A stretch of 64,000 nucleotides of DNA, taken from positions 1 through 64,000 of the forward strand of contig JBBDSC010000207.1 of the NCBI GenBank assembly GCA_040905145.1, given 5' to 3'. The DNA comes from DATGMS01 sp040905145 (lineage in GTDB: Bacteria; Bacteroidota; Bacteroidia; Cytophagales; Cyclobacteriaceae). Positions 43,164-51,271 of the stretch are shown here, piece by piece. Positions within the stretch are counted from its first letter, which is position 1; every line of letters starts with the position of its first letter. Made by a program: the position numbers and the translations under genes. Below the pieces are notes generated by a model. That model was given only the letters and a program-made list of their open reading frames with translations, searched no databases and was not told the DNA's origin.

Positions 43164-43925
43164 CTATTTCAACAATACTATTCCCTCCAGTTGATTTAAA
43201 GGGAACCTTAATTCTGTACTGCCCATAACGTAAGATCCTATTTCGTAACTGTTATAAAGCAACACGAATTCATCCTGCTCATAACCCATGGACCGGGGAA
43301 GAAAAAATTTCCCTTCATTCAAAAAAAACCTTCCATTCTCCTCCAGACTAACCGCAGGTTTCAATCGATGAATATCCCGGAATTCTTCCAGTGCCAACTC
43401 CAGTAATTTATCTTCGTTTAACACCATATCTTTTTGAAGTAGTATGGTTCCTCCTTTTTCCAAATCGAAAGTCAAATGCAATTCCTGTGCATTGGGATGT
43501 GCTCCTCCCAAATAGGAATAACTGGAAAATCTCAATCCCAAAAGGTTCTCTGTCTGGTAAGTAACTTCTCCTGTTAGTTCAAGAGTCCATTCCTGCACAG
43601 GCTCAGCAAATTCTTCCCTAAACTTGATATAAGCAGCAAAAAAATCCTGAACTGCTCCTTTAAGACTGTGTGATTCTTGCTCTTCAATTTGCATAAAATG
43701 TATCAACTGCCTGCTTATTCCGGCATTCAATTGTTCAGCAAGAAGCTGATCCCCTTCAAAAGAAGGGTAGGACAAAACAATTTGGGCACAAGCATCTCCT
43801 ACGCATCTTTCCAATTCCTCCGATTTTTCCCGATAACTGATTTGATCGGAAGCTTTATTTTTAGAGGGGATGTAACATCCTGAAAATATAGAAGCTGCAA
43901 AGGTGATTAGAAGTAGGTTGCTCAT
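43164..43925 (-). CDS. DUF3298/DUF4163-type lipoprotein
   Basis: A 253-residue lipoprotein; the lipobox is FSGC near residue 17. The middle matches the DUF4163/DUF3298 layout seen in RsiV and PdaC: YPSFEG, LLGLRFSSYSYLGGAHPN, LHLTFDLEKGG and a late FVLLYNSYEIGSYVMG. RsiV binds lysozyme through this fold, but here no anti-sigma part is present. It is the third gene after a small membrane protein and meaB (6-base gap). Function unknown. Confidence 0.8.
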   Translation of the reverse strand: MSNLLLITFAASIFSGCYIPSKNKASDQISYREKSEELERCVGDACAQIVLSYPSFEGDQLLAEQLNAGISRQLIHFMQIEEQESHSLKGAVQDFFAAYIKFREEFAEPVQEWTLELTGEVTYQTENLLGLRFSSYSYLGGAHPNAQELHLTFDLEKGGTILLQKDMVLNEDKLLELALEEFRDIHRLKPAVSLEENGRFFLNEGKFFLPRSMGYEQDEFVLLYNSYEIGSYVMGSTELRFPLNQLEGIVLLK

Positions 43926-43931
43926 TCCTTT

Positions 43932-44966
43932 TTACAAGTCATGTTTTTTTTCAACTAAAAATTCCTTCACCAGATCCCTTGCCATCGTAATAGAAGATCT
44001 CTCTCCTTTTAGTACAAGGGGGGTCATTTTCTCCAGTTTTTCAGCAATGGCCTTGTCTTGATAAAACCTGTTTTCCAACAATAACCGAATATGTCCATGC
44101 ATCCAATCAAGCCGCTGTTTTGATCTATTATCATCAAAGTAGCCATTTGTCTTCATTATTTGTTCAAAATCCAGGATCATCTCCCAGATTTCCCCAAGAC
44201 CAAAATTTTCTATAGCGGAACAGATCTTTACTTTTGGCTGCCAGCTATTTTCGCTCGTGGGAAACAAGTGCAGGGCCCTGTCATATTCCTTTTTGGCCAT
44301 TTTTGATTTTTCAAAATTGTCCCCATCTGCCTTGGTGACCACTAAGGCATCCGCTATTTCAATGATCCCTTTTTTAATCCCCTGCAGTTCATCTCCTGCA
44401 CCTGCCAGCATCAATAAAAGAAAAAAATCAACCATTCCCTTCACCATGGTTTCCGACTGCCCTACCCCCACAGTTTCTATAAAAACCACATCATATCCCG
44501 CGGCTTCACAGAGCAGCATGGCTTCCCGGGTTTTGGCGCCCACCCCTCCTAAAGTAGAACCTGCCGGGGTGGGCCGGATAAAAGCCCTTTTATCTGAAGC
44601 CAGGGTTTCCATTCTGGTTTTGTCCCCCAATATGCTCCCACCGGTCTTTTGACTACTGGGGTCAATGGTAAGAACGGCCAACTTATGCCCCTGATCCAGT
44701 ATTTGTTTCCCAAAGCTCTCTATAAAGGTGCTTTTCCCTACACCAGGCACTCCTGTAATCCCTATCCTTATGGAATTACCTGTATAAGGAAGTACCTCAT
44801 TGATTACCTTTTCTGCCAATTGCTGATCCGTGGACAAAGTACTTTCGGCCAAGGTAATCGCCCTGCCCAAGGCCACCCTGTCCCCTCCCAAAATGCCGGA
44901 AACATATTGTTGAATGGTCAGCCTATTTCTCTTTTTGTACACAATTATCTTATCCTGTTTATACAA
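43932..44966 (-). CDS. meaB: Methylmalonyl-CoA mutase-associated GTPase MeaB
   Basis: A 344-residue G3E P-loop GTPase. P-loop GITGVPGVGKSTFIESFG, switch region DPSSQKTGGSILGDKTRM, VVFIETVGVGQSE and VVTKADGDN are clear. MeaB guards the mutase, helping load AdoCbl and remove damaged cofactor. It starts with TTG at 44966, one base after the stop of the upstream gene; a GTG eight codons later is an alternative. It is on the same strand as mutAB but separated from them by dnaA and a lipoprotein gene. Confidence 0.95.
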   Translation of the reverse strand: MYKQDKIIVYKKRNRLTIQQYVSGILGGDRVALGRAITLAESTLSTDQQLAEKVINEVLPYTGNSIRIGITGVPGVGKSTFIESFGKQILDQGHKLAVLTIDPSSQKTGGSILGDKTRMETLASDKRAFIRPTPAGSTLGGVGAKTREAMLLCEAAGYDVVFIETVGVGQSETMVKGMVDFFLLLMLAGAGDELQGIKKGIIEIADALVVTKADGDNFEKSKMAKKEYDRALHLFPTSENSWQPKVKICSAIENFGLGEIWEMILDFEQIMKTNGYFDDNRSKQRLDWMHGHIRLLLENRFYQDKAIAEKLEKMTPLVLKGERSSITMARDLVKEFLVEKKHDL

Positions 44967-44967
44967 C

Positions 44968-45372
44968 CTATCTGAAGGGGAATTTTATCACACTTACCTC
45001 TCCCATGGCAGATTTTTCATATTTGCCGATGCAATAACTTTCATATTCTGCGTCAAAATGTGGGACTTCAGGTACTATTTCCTTAGGGGTTTGTTCCAGA
45101 TCGGAAAAGAAAAACACTTTGGTATTTCCATATTTGGTATGAGGCATAAAATTCCCATAAGCTTCCATATCTTCCCATAGGGTATCGGCAGCATAAACCG
45201 TATAAATCCTTGTTACCGGTCCGGTGTTGTTTTCATTTCTATAGAAAGCCGCTTCAGAATAAGTGCCTTTCAGATCGGAAATCCCCGGCTGCGTGAAAGT
45301 ATCCATACCAATCCAAACGATAATAAAAATCACGGCAATGATAATTCCGTAAATTAGATATTGCGTTTTCAT
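44968..45372 (-). CDS. Membrane-anchored protein of unknown function
   Basis: A 134-residue protein with one N-terminal membrane helix (LIYGIIIAVIFIIVWIG) and a soluble domain of about 105 residues. The domain has FFSDLEQTPKEIVPEVPHFD and YESYCIGKYEKSAMGE but no motif I know. It leads the three-gene unit with meaB and the DUF3298 lipoprotein, one base from meaB, and is divergent from hemJ. Confidence 0.65.
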   Translation of the reverse strand: MKTQYLIYGIIIAVIFIIVWIGMDTFTQPGISDLKGTYSEAAFYRNENNTGPVTRIYTVYAADTLWEDMEAYGNFMPHTKYGNTKVFFFSDLEQTPKEIVPEVPHFDAEYESYCIGKYEKSAMGEVSVIKFPFR

Positions 45373-45425
45373 ATGTATTTGAGGTTCTTTAGGGTTTAAC
45401 CATTAAATTAGAAGAAAAATTTGGA

Positions 45426-45962
45426 ATGGCGTTCGAATATCTCAAAGCATTGCATATTATTTTTATAGTTACCTGGTTTGCAGGACTATTCTACATTGTA
45501 AGGTTGTTTATTTACCAAACGGAAGCTTTGGGGAAACCTCAGGAGGAAAAAAAGATTCTCTATCCACAACTTAACCTGATGGCCAAAAGGCTGTGGCTGG
45601 GTATTACCTGGCCTTCGGCTATTCTCACCCTGGTGTTGGGATTTTGGGTATTATCTTACCGTTGGGAATATTTGCAGATGGGATTTATGCAGGCCAAAAT
45701 AGGATTTGTGATTCTCTTATACCTGTATCATTTTAAATGTCATCAAATCTTTAAGAACCTTCAAACAGGAAAGGCTGTCTGGTCTTCCAATCAATTAAGG
45801 ATTTGGAATGAAGCTGCTACCGTCCTGCTTTTTGCCATCGTCTTTCTCATTGTCTTAAAAAGCCTGGTGAACATGATATGGGGCATAGTGGGATTGGTTC
45901 TATTAAGCGGGCTGTTGATGATGGGAATAAAGCTATATAGAAAAAGCAGGGAAGGGAACTAA
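45426..45962 (+). CDS. hemJ: Protoporphyrinogen IX oxidase, HemJ family
   Basis: A 178-residue membrane protein with four to five helices. The family signature KALHIIFIVTWFAGLFYIVR holds the key histidine, and later RLWLGITWPSAILTLVLG and HFKCHQIFKNL are typical of HemJ (UPF0093). It oxidises protoporphyrinogen IX in heme synthesis. It is followed 13 bases later by SCO and cytochrome c genes, fitting a heme and cytochrome oxidase theme. Confidence 0.87.
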   Translation: MAFEYLKALHIIFIVTWFAGLFYIVRLFIYQTEALGKPQEEKKILYPQLNLMAKRLWLGITWPSAILTLVLGFWVLSYRWEYLQMGFMQAKIGFVILLYLYHFKCHQIFKNLQTGKAVWSSNQLRIWNEAATVLLFAIVFLIVLKSLVNMIWGIVGLVLLSGLLMMGIKLYRKSREGN

Positions 45963-45975
45963 TCACTTATCAAGG

Positions 45976-46680
45976 ATGTCTTTAAAACAAAAAATTATAG
46001 TGAAAAATAGCTTCAGCCTTTTCTCTTTTTTAGGATTGATATTATTCCTCTGGAACTGCACCTCAAAGCCCCAAAATGACGCGGCTTTGCCCTACCTTGG
46101 AAATAAGCATACCGAAAAATCCTTTGAAATCGATCAAACTTCTTCCGATACGGTTTATCGGGTGGATACTGTTTATCATAAAATTGCACCGTTTTCTTTT
46201 TATGACCAGGAGGGAAATTTAATTACCAATGAAGAAGTAGAGGGTAAAGTATACGTGGCTGATTTCTTTTTTACAAGTTGTCCGACAATCTGCCCCATAA
46301 TGAAGAAGCAGATGCTCCGGGTTTATGAAAGCTATAATCATGAACCGGATTTCAAAATTCTCAGCCATTCCATAGACCCTACCTATGATACCGTAGCCTT
46401 ACTAAAAGATTATTCGCTGAGATTAGGGATTGAAGATGCTTCCACCTGGCATTTTCTTACAGGAGACAAGGAACGGATTTTTGAAATTGGCCAGACAAGC
46501 TATTTAACCACCGCTATGGAAGATAAAAATGAACCTGGTGGCTTACTCCATAGTGGGGCATTTGTTCTGATAGATCAAGAGGGCCATATCAGGGGCGTTT
46601 ATGATGGAACCAAAGAAGAACAGGTCGACAAACTTATCGCTGATATTCCCAAACTCATTGGCAAGAATGATAAAAGTTAA
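45976..46680 (+). CDS. SCO family copper chaperone
   Basis: A 234-residue lipoprotein-like or anchored protein (hydrophobic N terminus ending near LFLWNC). The thioredoxin fold has the copper motif TSCPTICPIMKKQML (C-x3-C) and the distant histidine ligand in LLHSGAFVLIDQEG. SCO proteins load the CuA site of cytochrome c oxidase. It overlaps the cytochrome c gene by 14 bases, so the two are coupled. Confidence 0.92.
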   Translation: MSLKQKIIVKNSFSLFSFLGLILFLWNCTSKPQNDAALPYLGNKHTEKSFEIDQTSSDTVYRVDTVYHKIAPFSFYDQEGNLITNEEVEGKVYVADFFFTSCPTICPIMKKQMLRVYESYNHEPDFKILSHSIDPTYDTVALLKDYSLRLGIEDASTWHFLTGDKERIFEIGQTSYLTTAMEDKNEPGGLLHSGAFVLIDQEGHIRGVYDGTKEEQVDKLIADIPKLIGKNDKS

Positions 46681-47107
46681 CCTGTTCATTTTAACGCTGA
46701 TTTTCGCATTTTTTGGCTGTAGAAACAAGGAAGAAAAATCCGGGATTTCTATTCAGGATATAAAAGACCTTAAGACACGGCAATATGCTATTCATGGTAA
46801 AGTGCTATATGATAGGCTATGTGCCAATTGCCATCAACAAGATGGAACAGGCCTGAGAAGGTTAATCCCCCCTCTTGCTGGGGCAGATTATTTGAAGCAG
46901 GACATAGGCAGGACCATCCATATTATTAAATATGGTTTAGAGGGCGATATCACCGTCAATGGCGTCAACTATAATCAGCCAATGCCCCCCAATCCTCAAT
47001 TGACCCCTTTGGAAATTTCTGAAATCGCTACCTATATTTATAATGTATGGGGACATAAAGAAGGCTTAATTACTGCTAGGGACGTTGAAGAATATTTCAA
47101 AGATTAA
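46667..47107 (+). CDS. Cytochrome c, lipoprotein-type
   Basis: A 146-residue monoheme cytochrome. The heme motif is CANCH in LYDRLCANCHQQDGTGLRR, with axial methionine in YNQPMPPNPQLTP. The signal peptide ends at FAFFGC, a lipobox. I start at ATG 46667, which gives this signal; the frame from 46601 would add 22 residues from the SCO gene region. It could pass electrons to the terminal oxidase served by SCO. Confidence 0.92.
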   Translation: MIKVNLFILTLIFAFFGCRNKEEKSGISIQDIKDLKTRQYAIHGKVLYDRLCANCHQQDGTGLRRLIPPLAGADYLKQDIGRTIHIIKYGLEGDITVNGVNYNQPMPPNPQLTPLEISEIATYIYNVWGHKEGLITARDVEEYFKD

Positions 47108-47138
47108 GGAAGGGTTTATTTGAGATCTTAACCAAAAG

Positions 47139-47558
47139 TCATTTTTTTAAATTTTCTGCTTTTTCTAATGCACTTTTAATATCTGCGTTAACTTTTTCTA
47201 CCTCTTCCTTTTGCTCTTTCAGATAAATTGAAATCTCTTCCTCTGTCATTCCTTCATATTCCGCCTCAAATTGCCTCATCCAGACAAACATGCCATTGTA
47301 GGCATCTTCAAGATCTTTGGCCGCACTTTTTAATGCTGCTATCTGCTTTTTCTTCAAGGCCGGATCTTTCTGGTTTAATGCAGTGGCTTCCTTCAGAAGG
47401 TCCTTTTGAAAAGACTCAAGCTTCCCCATGACAGGCATTACCTCATCATGTAGGGCAATAACTTCATTTTTCAGTTTTTCATTTTCTTTCTTTTGAGCGT
47501 CACAAGCATAAAAAAACACCATAGAAGCTAGTACACAACAAATAAACCTCACTTTCAT
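47139..47558 (-). CDS. Coiled-coil lipoprotein of unknown function
   Basis: A 139-residue lipoprotein (lipobox FFYAC near residue 19). The mature part is almost all charged helix with heptads (ENEKLKNEVIALHDEVMPVM, EVEKVNADIKSALEKAENL). In Bacteroidota such proteins are often found near SCO and cytochrome genes, but no activity is known. It is a single gene, convergent with the cytochrome c gene. Confidence 0.75.
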   Translation of the reverse strand: MKVRFICCVLASMVFFYACDAQKKENEKLKNEVIALHDEVMPVMGKLESFQKDLLKEATALNQKDPALKKKQIAALKSAAKDLEDAYNGMFVWMRQFEAEYEGMTEEEISIYLKEQKEEVEKVNADIKSALEKAENLKK

Positions 47559-47681
47559 AACCAGTACTTTAAATGAATATGTTTTACAAATTTAATTGAA
47601 AATGTTAATTGTTTCTTTCCAACTGACATTTTCTATGAAATTTCCAATGAATGATATGTAAAACAATTAAAAGAACAAAAT

Positions 47682-47706
47682 CCTGCCAAATAAAGGCAGG
47701 CTTTTT
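47682..47706. terminator. Hairpin terminator of the DUF3299/ABC operon
   Basis: CCTGCC, loop of 7, GGCAGG followed by CTTTTTT on the plus strand and by ATTTTGTTC on the minus strand. It lies 34 bases past the stop of the DUF3299 gene and is the expected end of that leftward unit. Confidence 0.75.
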
Positions 47707-47739
47707 TAAAACCATTGGAGGATGATTTTGCACTTCCCC

Positions 47740-48207
47740 TCAGTTCTCTATGAGTTGGGCATCTTCAAGAATATACATCATTTTTTCAGGATCTTTGGCA
47801 TTAAGTACTAGCTTACCTTTTACCTTTACCCGCTTTGAGGTGTATTTGATGGGATTTTTCAGCATGACTTCCATCACGGTCTCAGGCCCCCCCGAGCCAC
47901 AAAAAAAACATTCGGCCAATGGAAGGGAAGACAAAATTATATGTTCTGGCTTGAACATTCCCTCAAAAGGGATAATGTAACCATTAGCAGTTACTTCTTT
48001 CCCCTCCATGTTTTTTATTTTATCACTGAATTCAGGAAGATATAATTCCCCGAATTCGTCTTCACTTATTTTATAGGAGACTTCAGAAAGGTTTTTCCAA
48101 ACGTTTTCTTGTTGTTGGGCAATTGCCAAAACTCCTGGGAGAAATGCCAGCAGCGTCAACAAAGTTTTCTTTAACACCATAGAATGGTTTTTTTTATCTT
48201 TAATCAT
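47740..48207 (-). CDS. DUF3299-like periplasmic protein
   Basis: A 155-residue secreted protein. I start at ATG 48207, which overlaps the permease stop as ATGA and gives a signal peptide ending in VLAIAQQQ. The mature part has NGYIIPFEGMFKPEHIILSS and LAECFFCGSGGPETVMEV, matching the DUF3299 pattern in which a cysteine cluster follows GYxxPLE. In other bacteria DUF3299 genes stand beside ABC transporter genes; in Vibrio a related set (Zrg) is linked to zinc. So a metal link is possible but not shown here. Confidence 0.75.
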   Translation of the reverse strand: MIKDKKNHSMVLKKTLLTLLAFLPGVLAIAQQQENVWKNLSEVSYKISEDEFGELYLPEFSDKIKNMEGKEVTANGYIIPFEGMFKPEHIILSSLPLAECFFCGSGGPETVMEVMLKNPIKYTSKRVKVKGKLVLNAKDPEKMMYILEDAQLIEN

Positions 48208-49424
48208 TTCGTCAGTTGTTCGGCAATATTGGTTTGATAAGCCTGCCATGCAGGGATCAACGAAGCCAAAATCCCTACAATAACCGCATAGCCTATAATC
48301 CATAATTCTTCCACAAGGAATACATCTGCGGTAAATCCGGAAATTGCTCCCTGCTCATTGCTTAAAACCAAAACAATCATAAAAAGGTGCCCGATAGCAA
48401 TGCCGACCATGGCCCCAAGAAAAGTTAAAATCACCCCTTCCAATAAAATGTGTAAAAATACCTGTCCCTTGGAGGCTCCTATTGTCCTCATGACAGCAAG
48501 GTCGTATTTTCTTTCTTTCAGGGAATTATATAAGGCAATAAAGATACCCAGACCCGCTATAATGATAATGACAATAGCCAATCCTTGGATCAGAGCTATT
48601 CCCACTCCCAAGAGTTCGAATAAACGGGTAATTTCAAATGCCGGTGAAGCCGCCTGAAGGGAGCTTCTACTATTGACAAAGCGGGGTAGCTGTATTGCAG
48701 CCATGGGATTGTTGTATTGAACCAATAAGGCGGTAATCTCCCTTTCCTCATCAGTTTCAGGGAATCCGGACTTGGCAACGGATTTTTCCAACTTCTCAGG
48801 ATCCTGATTTTCATCATGGGTATACCATACGGATTCCATTCCGGTCAAAATCAAATGGTCAATAACATTGTCCATTTCCTCCAGCACACCGGTAACCTTA
48901 TAGACATTTTCATCATGGTCATGGCTACTACTCCCTATACCATGGGCCCCCATAAAAGTATCGTCGATTTTTAGCTGAAGATCCTTTGCCACTTCATTTC
49001 CCAATACCACTTCAAAGGGTTTCTCCCAAGCTTCCCCTGCTTGAAAATCAGCTTGATATAGTTCCAGGTAATCCTGATTTGTGCCCACAATTCTGAATCC
49101 CTCAAAATTATCCCCGAGGCCCAGCGGTATCACCTTTTTTATCAATCGGTTTTTTGATACCCGTATGGCCTCTTCCAGATTTATGTTTCCAGTGGGAAAA
49201 TCAATGTGATAAATACTGGATAAAATCAATTGAAGGGGGCTGCCCTTTGCACCTATTACCAAATCTATACCTTTCGCATCTTTGGTCATCTTGTTTTCGA
49301 ACTGGTCCTGCACCAGGATCAAAACGGTAAAAATGGCCAAGCCCAAGGCCAACAACAAAATATTCAATGCCGTATTAAGTGGTTTGGCGATGAGGAATTT
49401 CCAACTGAGCTTTAACATGTTCAT
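48204..49424 (-). CDS. ABC transporter permease, FtsX/MacB type
   Basis: A 406-residue permease with one N-terminal helix, a large periplasmic domain and three C-terminal helices, the FtsX/LolCE/MacB layout. The last part (VMRTIGASKGQVFLHILLEG) is the conserved coupling segment. The periplasmic domain contains MGAHGIGSSSHDHDENVYKV, a short histidine and aspartate patch that could touch metal. It lies 1 base after its ATPase gene. Such pairs work by mechanotransmission on periplasmic cargo. Confidence 0.88.
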   Translation of the reverse strand: MNMLKLSWKFLIAKPLNTALNILLLALGLAIFTVLILVQDQFENKMTKDAKGIDLVIGAKGSPLQLILSSIYHIDFPTGNINLEEAIRVSKNRLIKKVIPLGLGDNFEGFRIVGTNQDYLELYQADFQAGEAWEKPFEVVLGNEVAKDLQLKIDDTFMGAHGIGSSSHDHDENVYKVTGVLEEMDNVIDHLILTGMESVWYTHDENQDPEKLEKSVAKSGFPETDEEREITALLVQYNNPMAAIQLPRFVNSRSSLQAASPAFEITRLFELLGVGIALIQGLAIVIIIIAGLGIFIALYNSLKERKYDLAVMRTIGASKGQVFLHILLEGVILTFLGAMVGIAIGHLFMIVLVLSNEQGAISGFTADVFLVEELWIIGYAVIVGILASLIPAWQAYQTNIAEQLTK

Positions 49425-49425
49425 C

Positions 49426-50055
49426 TTACTCCCCCATGATTATATGATTAGCAATATGATCCTTTACCCGCTGATCATGCGTCACAATGACAAGGAGGGC
49501 ATTAAGTTTTCTCGACTGGATCTGTAAAAGTTGGATGACCAATTGTGCATTTTCATCATCCAGGCTAGCCGTAGGTTCATCTGCCAGGATGACCTTTGGC
49601 CTGTTTGCCAAGGCTCTGGCAATGGATACCCGTTGCGCCTCACCTTCGCTTAAGGTATAAGTTTTTGCATTTCCTTTATCCTCCATACCGAGATCCCGTA
49701 ATAGCTCCTGGACGGCATTGGAAGTTTCATTCCCTACAAAATAATTGGCTAACTTTATATTTTCCTCCACAGTCAAAGGCTTGAGCAAATGCGGCTTTTG
49801 AAAGACTATCCCAATATTCTCCCCCCTAAATTTATCCAACTCAGCCCCTTCCAATTCATAAATAGGCACCCCGTTTACTATCACTTCTCCCCTGCTTGGA
49901 GGGAGTAAACCTCCGAGAATGTTCAGCATGGTCGTCTTGCCACTCCCGGATTTTCCTAAAATAAGCAATTCATCCCCACTGGTTAAAGAAAGATCGTCTA
50001 TGGAAAACTGATTCGACTCATTATAGTGAAATCTGATGTTCTTCGTTAAAAGCAT
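49426..50055 (-). CDS. ABC transporter ATP-binding protein, LolD/MacB type
   Basis: A 209-residue ATPase. Walker A is LGKSGSGKTTMLNILGG, the signature LSEGEAQRVSIARAL, and Walker B VILADEPTASLDD. I use ATG 50055, 4 bases after the kinase stop; the frame to 50121 would overlap the kinase gene by 62 bases without reason. It powers the FtsX-type permease that follows. The tight spacing to the kinase gene suggests one transcript. Confidence 0.9.
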   Translation of the reverse strand: MLLTKNIRFHYNESNQFSIDDLSLTSGDELLILGKSGSGKTTMLNILGGLLPPSRGEVIVNGVPIYELEGAELDKFRGENIGIVFQKPHLLKPLTVEENIKLANYFVGNETSNAVQELLRDLGMEDKGNAKTYTLSEGEAQRVSIARALANRPKVILADEPTASLDDENAQLVIQLLQIQSRKLNALLVIVTHDQRVKDHIANHIIMGE

Positions 50056-50059
50056 TATA

Positions 50060-51271
50060 CTATTTTTTATTGACTGGAATGGAAACTTTACATATAGTTC
50101 CTTTCTTGGTATCACTTTCAAATTCTATTTCCCCACCAGTCAAATCAATGCACTTTTTAACAATAGACAAACCCAGGCCTGAACCTTCAGTGGTACCCAC
50201 ATTTTTGGCTCTAAAAAAGCGGTCAAAAAGTTGATACTGTTCAGATTTAGGAATTCCTATCCCCGAATCTTTTACAGTGGATTTAAGCAGATTTCCTTCA
50301 AACCATACTTTAAAATCCACCACTCCTCCATTTTTGGAATATTTCGCCGCATTGGAAAGTAGGTTGTCAAAAATTTGATATAAACAATCCATATCCGAAG
50401 TGATTATTTTTGGCGGCTTATCAAAAGTTGTTTGGATGGTTACTTCATTATCTATCCCTGCTTTAACTACATCCACTACCTCATTGAAAAATGCAGAGGT
50501 ATAGATTTTGGTGGGTTTATAATTCATTTTCTCCGCATCGGCTTTACCAAAAAAGAGGATACTGGTAAGCAAGCTGTTTAAATTCCTTGCTGAATTTTCG
50601 ATTTTGGAGGAATGTTTTGATATTTTAGCTTTGAAAGGATGATCTTTTTCCACATATTGTTTTAACAGCTGGGCCGAGCTTAAGATGGAAGTTAGTGGCG
50701 TTTTGAACCCATGGGATACATTTTGAACAATCCGGGATTTAAGCTCGCTCAACTCAATTTCCTTCTCCAATGCTTTCTGAAGGTCTTTATTGGCCTCATT
50801 CAGATCAGCTGTACGCTGCCTGACCTTTTCTTCCAATATATTGTTCAGGTTTTGAAGCTCCTTCTCCTTTCTGTCCTTAAAAATGGCCAATTCAATGACC
50901 ATATTCAGTTCCCTAATATTGAAGGGCTTGATCACATAGGCGCTTGGATTGGTTCCAGCAACCTTCTGTAAGGTCTCAGAATCAGAGCTGGCCGTGAGAT
51001 AAACGACTGGAATTTTAAATTTTTCATTTATAATTTCCGTCGTTTTGATTCCATCCAGCTTCCCCGCAAGGTTAATATCCATCATTACGATATCTGCCTT
51101 TTTATTTTCAAGGATATCCAGCGCCATTTCTCCTGAATCAGCCATCCCTATAATTTCGTGATGATTTTTTTCCAAAGCTTTTTTCAGCAATAGGGCAGAA
51201 ACAGTATCATCTTCAGTAATTAATATTTTCAGAGAAAACATCGGCAATTTTTTTGTTAATTTATTTGTCAT
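50060..51271 (-). CDS. Hybrid protein: receiver domain plus histidine kinase
   Basis: A 403-residue protein with a receiver domain first (ILITEDDTVSA; phospho-site D65 in IVMMDINLAG; K in AYVIKPFN), a coiled linker (about 130-180), and then a kinase with the H box IVQNVSHGFKTPLTSIL and the ATPase domain (DNLLSNAAKYSKNG, DSGIGIPKSEQYQLFDRFF, GSGLGLSIVKK). Its H box has SHGF where SHEL is usual. The first ten residues may be dispensable: an ATG at 51241 would give MFSLKILITEDD. It overlaps the upstream kinase gene by 11 bases. Confidence 0.9.
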   Translation of the reverse strand: MTNKLTKKLPMFSLKILITEDDTVSALLLKKALEKNHHEIIGMADSGEMALDILENKKADIVMMDINLAGKLDGIKTTEIINEKFKIPVVYLTASSDSETLQKVAGTNPSAYVIKPFNIRELNMVIELAIFKDRKEKELQNLNNILEEKVRQRTADLNEANKDLQKALEKEIELSELKSRIVQNVSHGFKTPLTSILSSAQLLKQYVEKDHPFKAKISKHSSKIENSARNLNSLLTSILFFGKADAEKMNYKPTKIYTSAFFNEVVDVVKAGIDNEVTIQTTFDKPPKIITSDMDCLYQIFDNLLSNAAKYSKNGGVVDFKVWFEGNLLKSTVKDSGIGIPKSEQYQLFDRFFRAKNVGTTEGSGLGLSIVKKCIDLTGGEIEFESDTKKGTICKVSIPVNKK

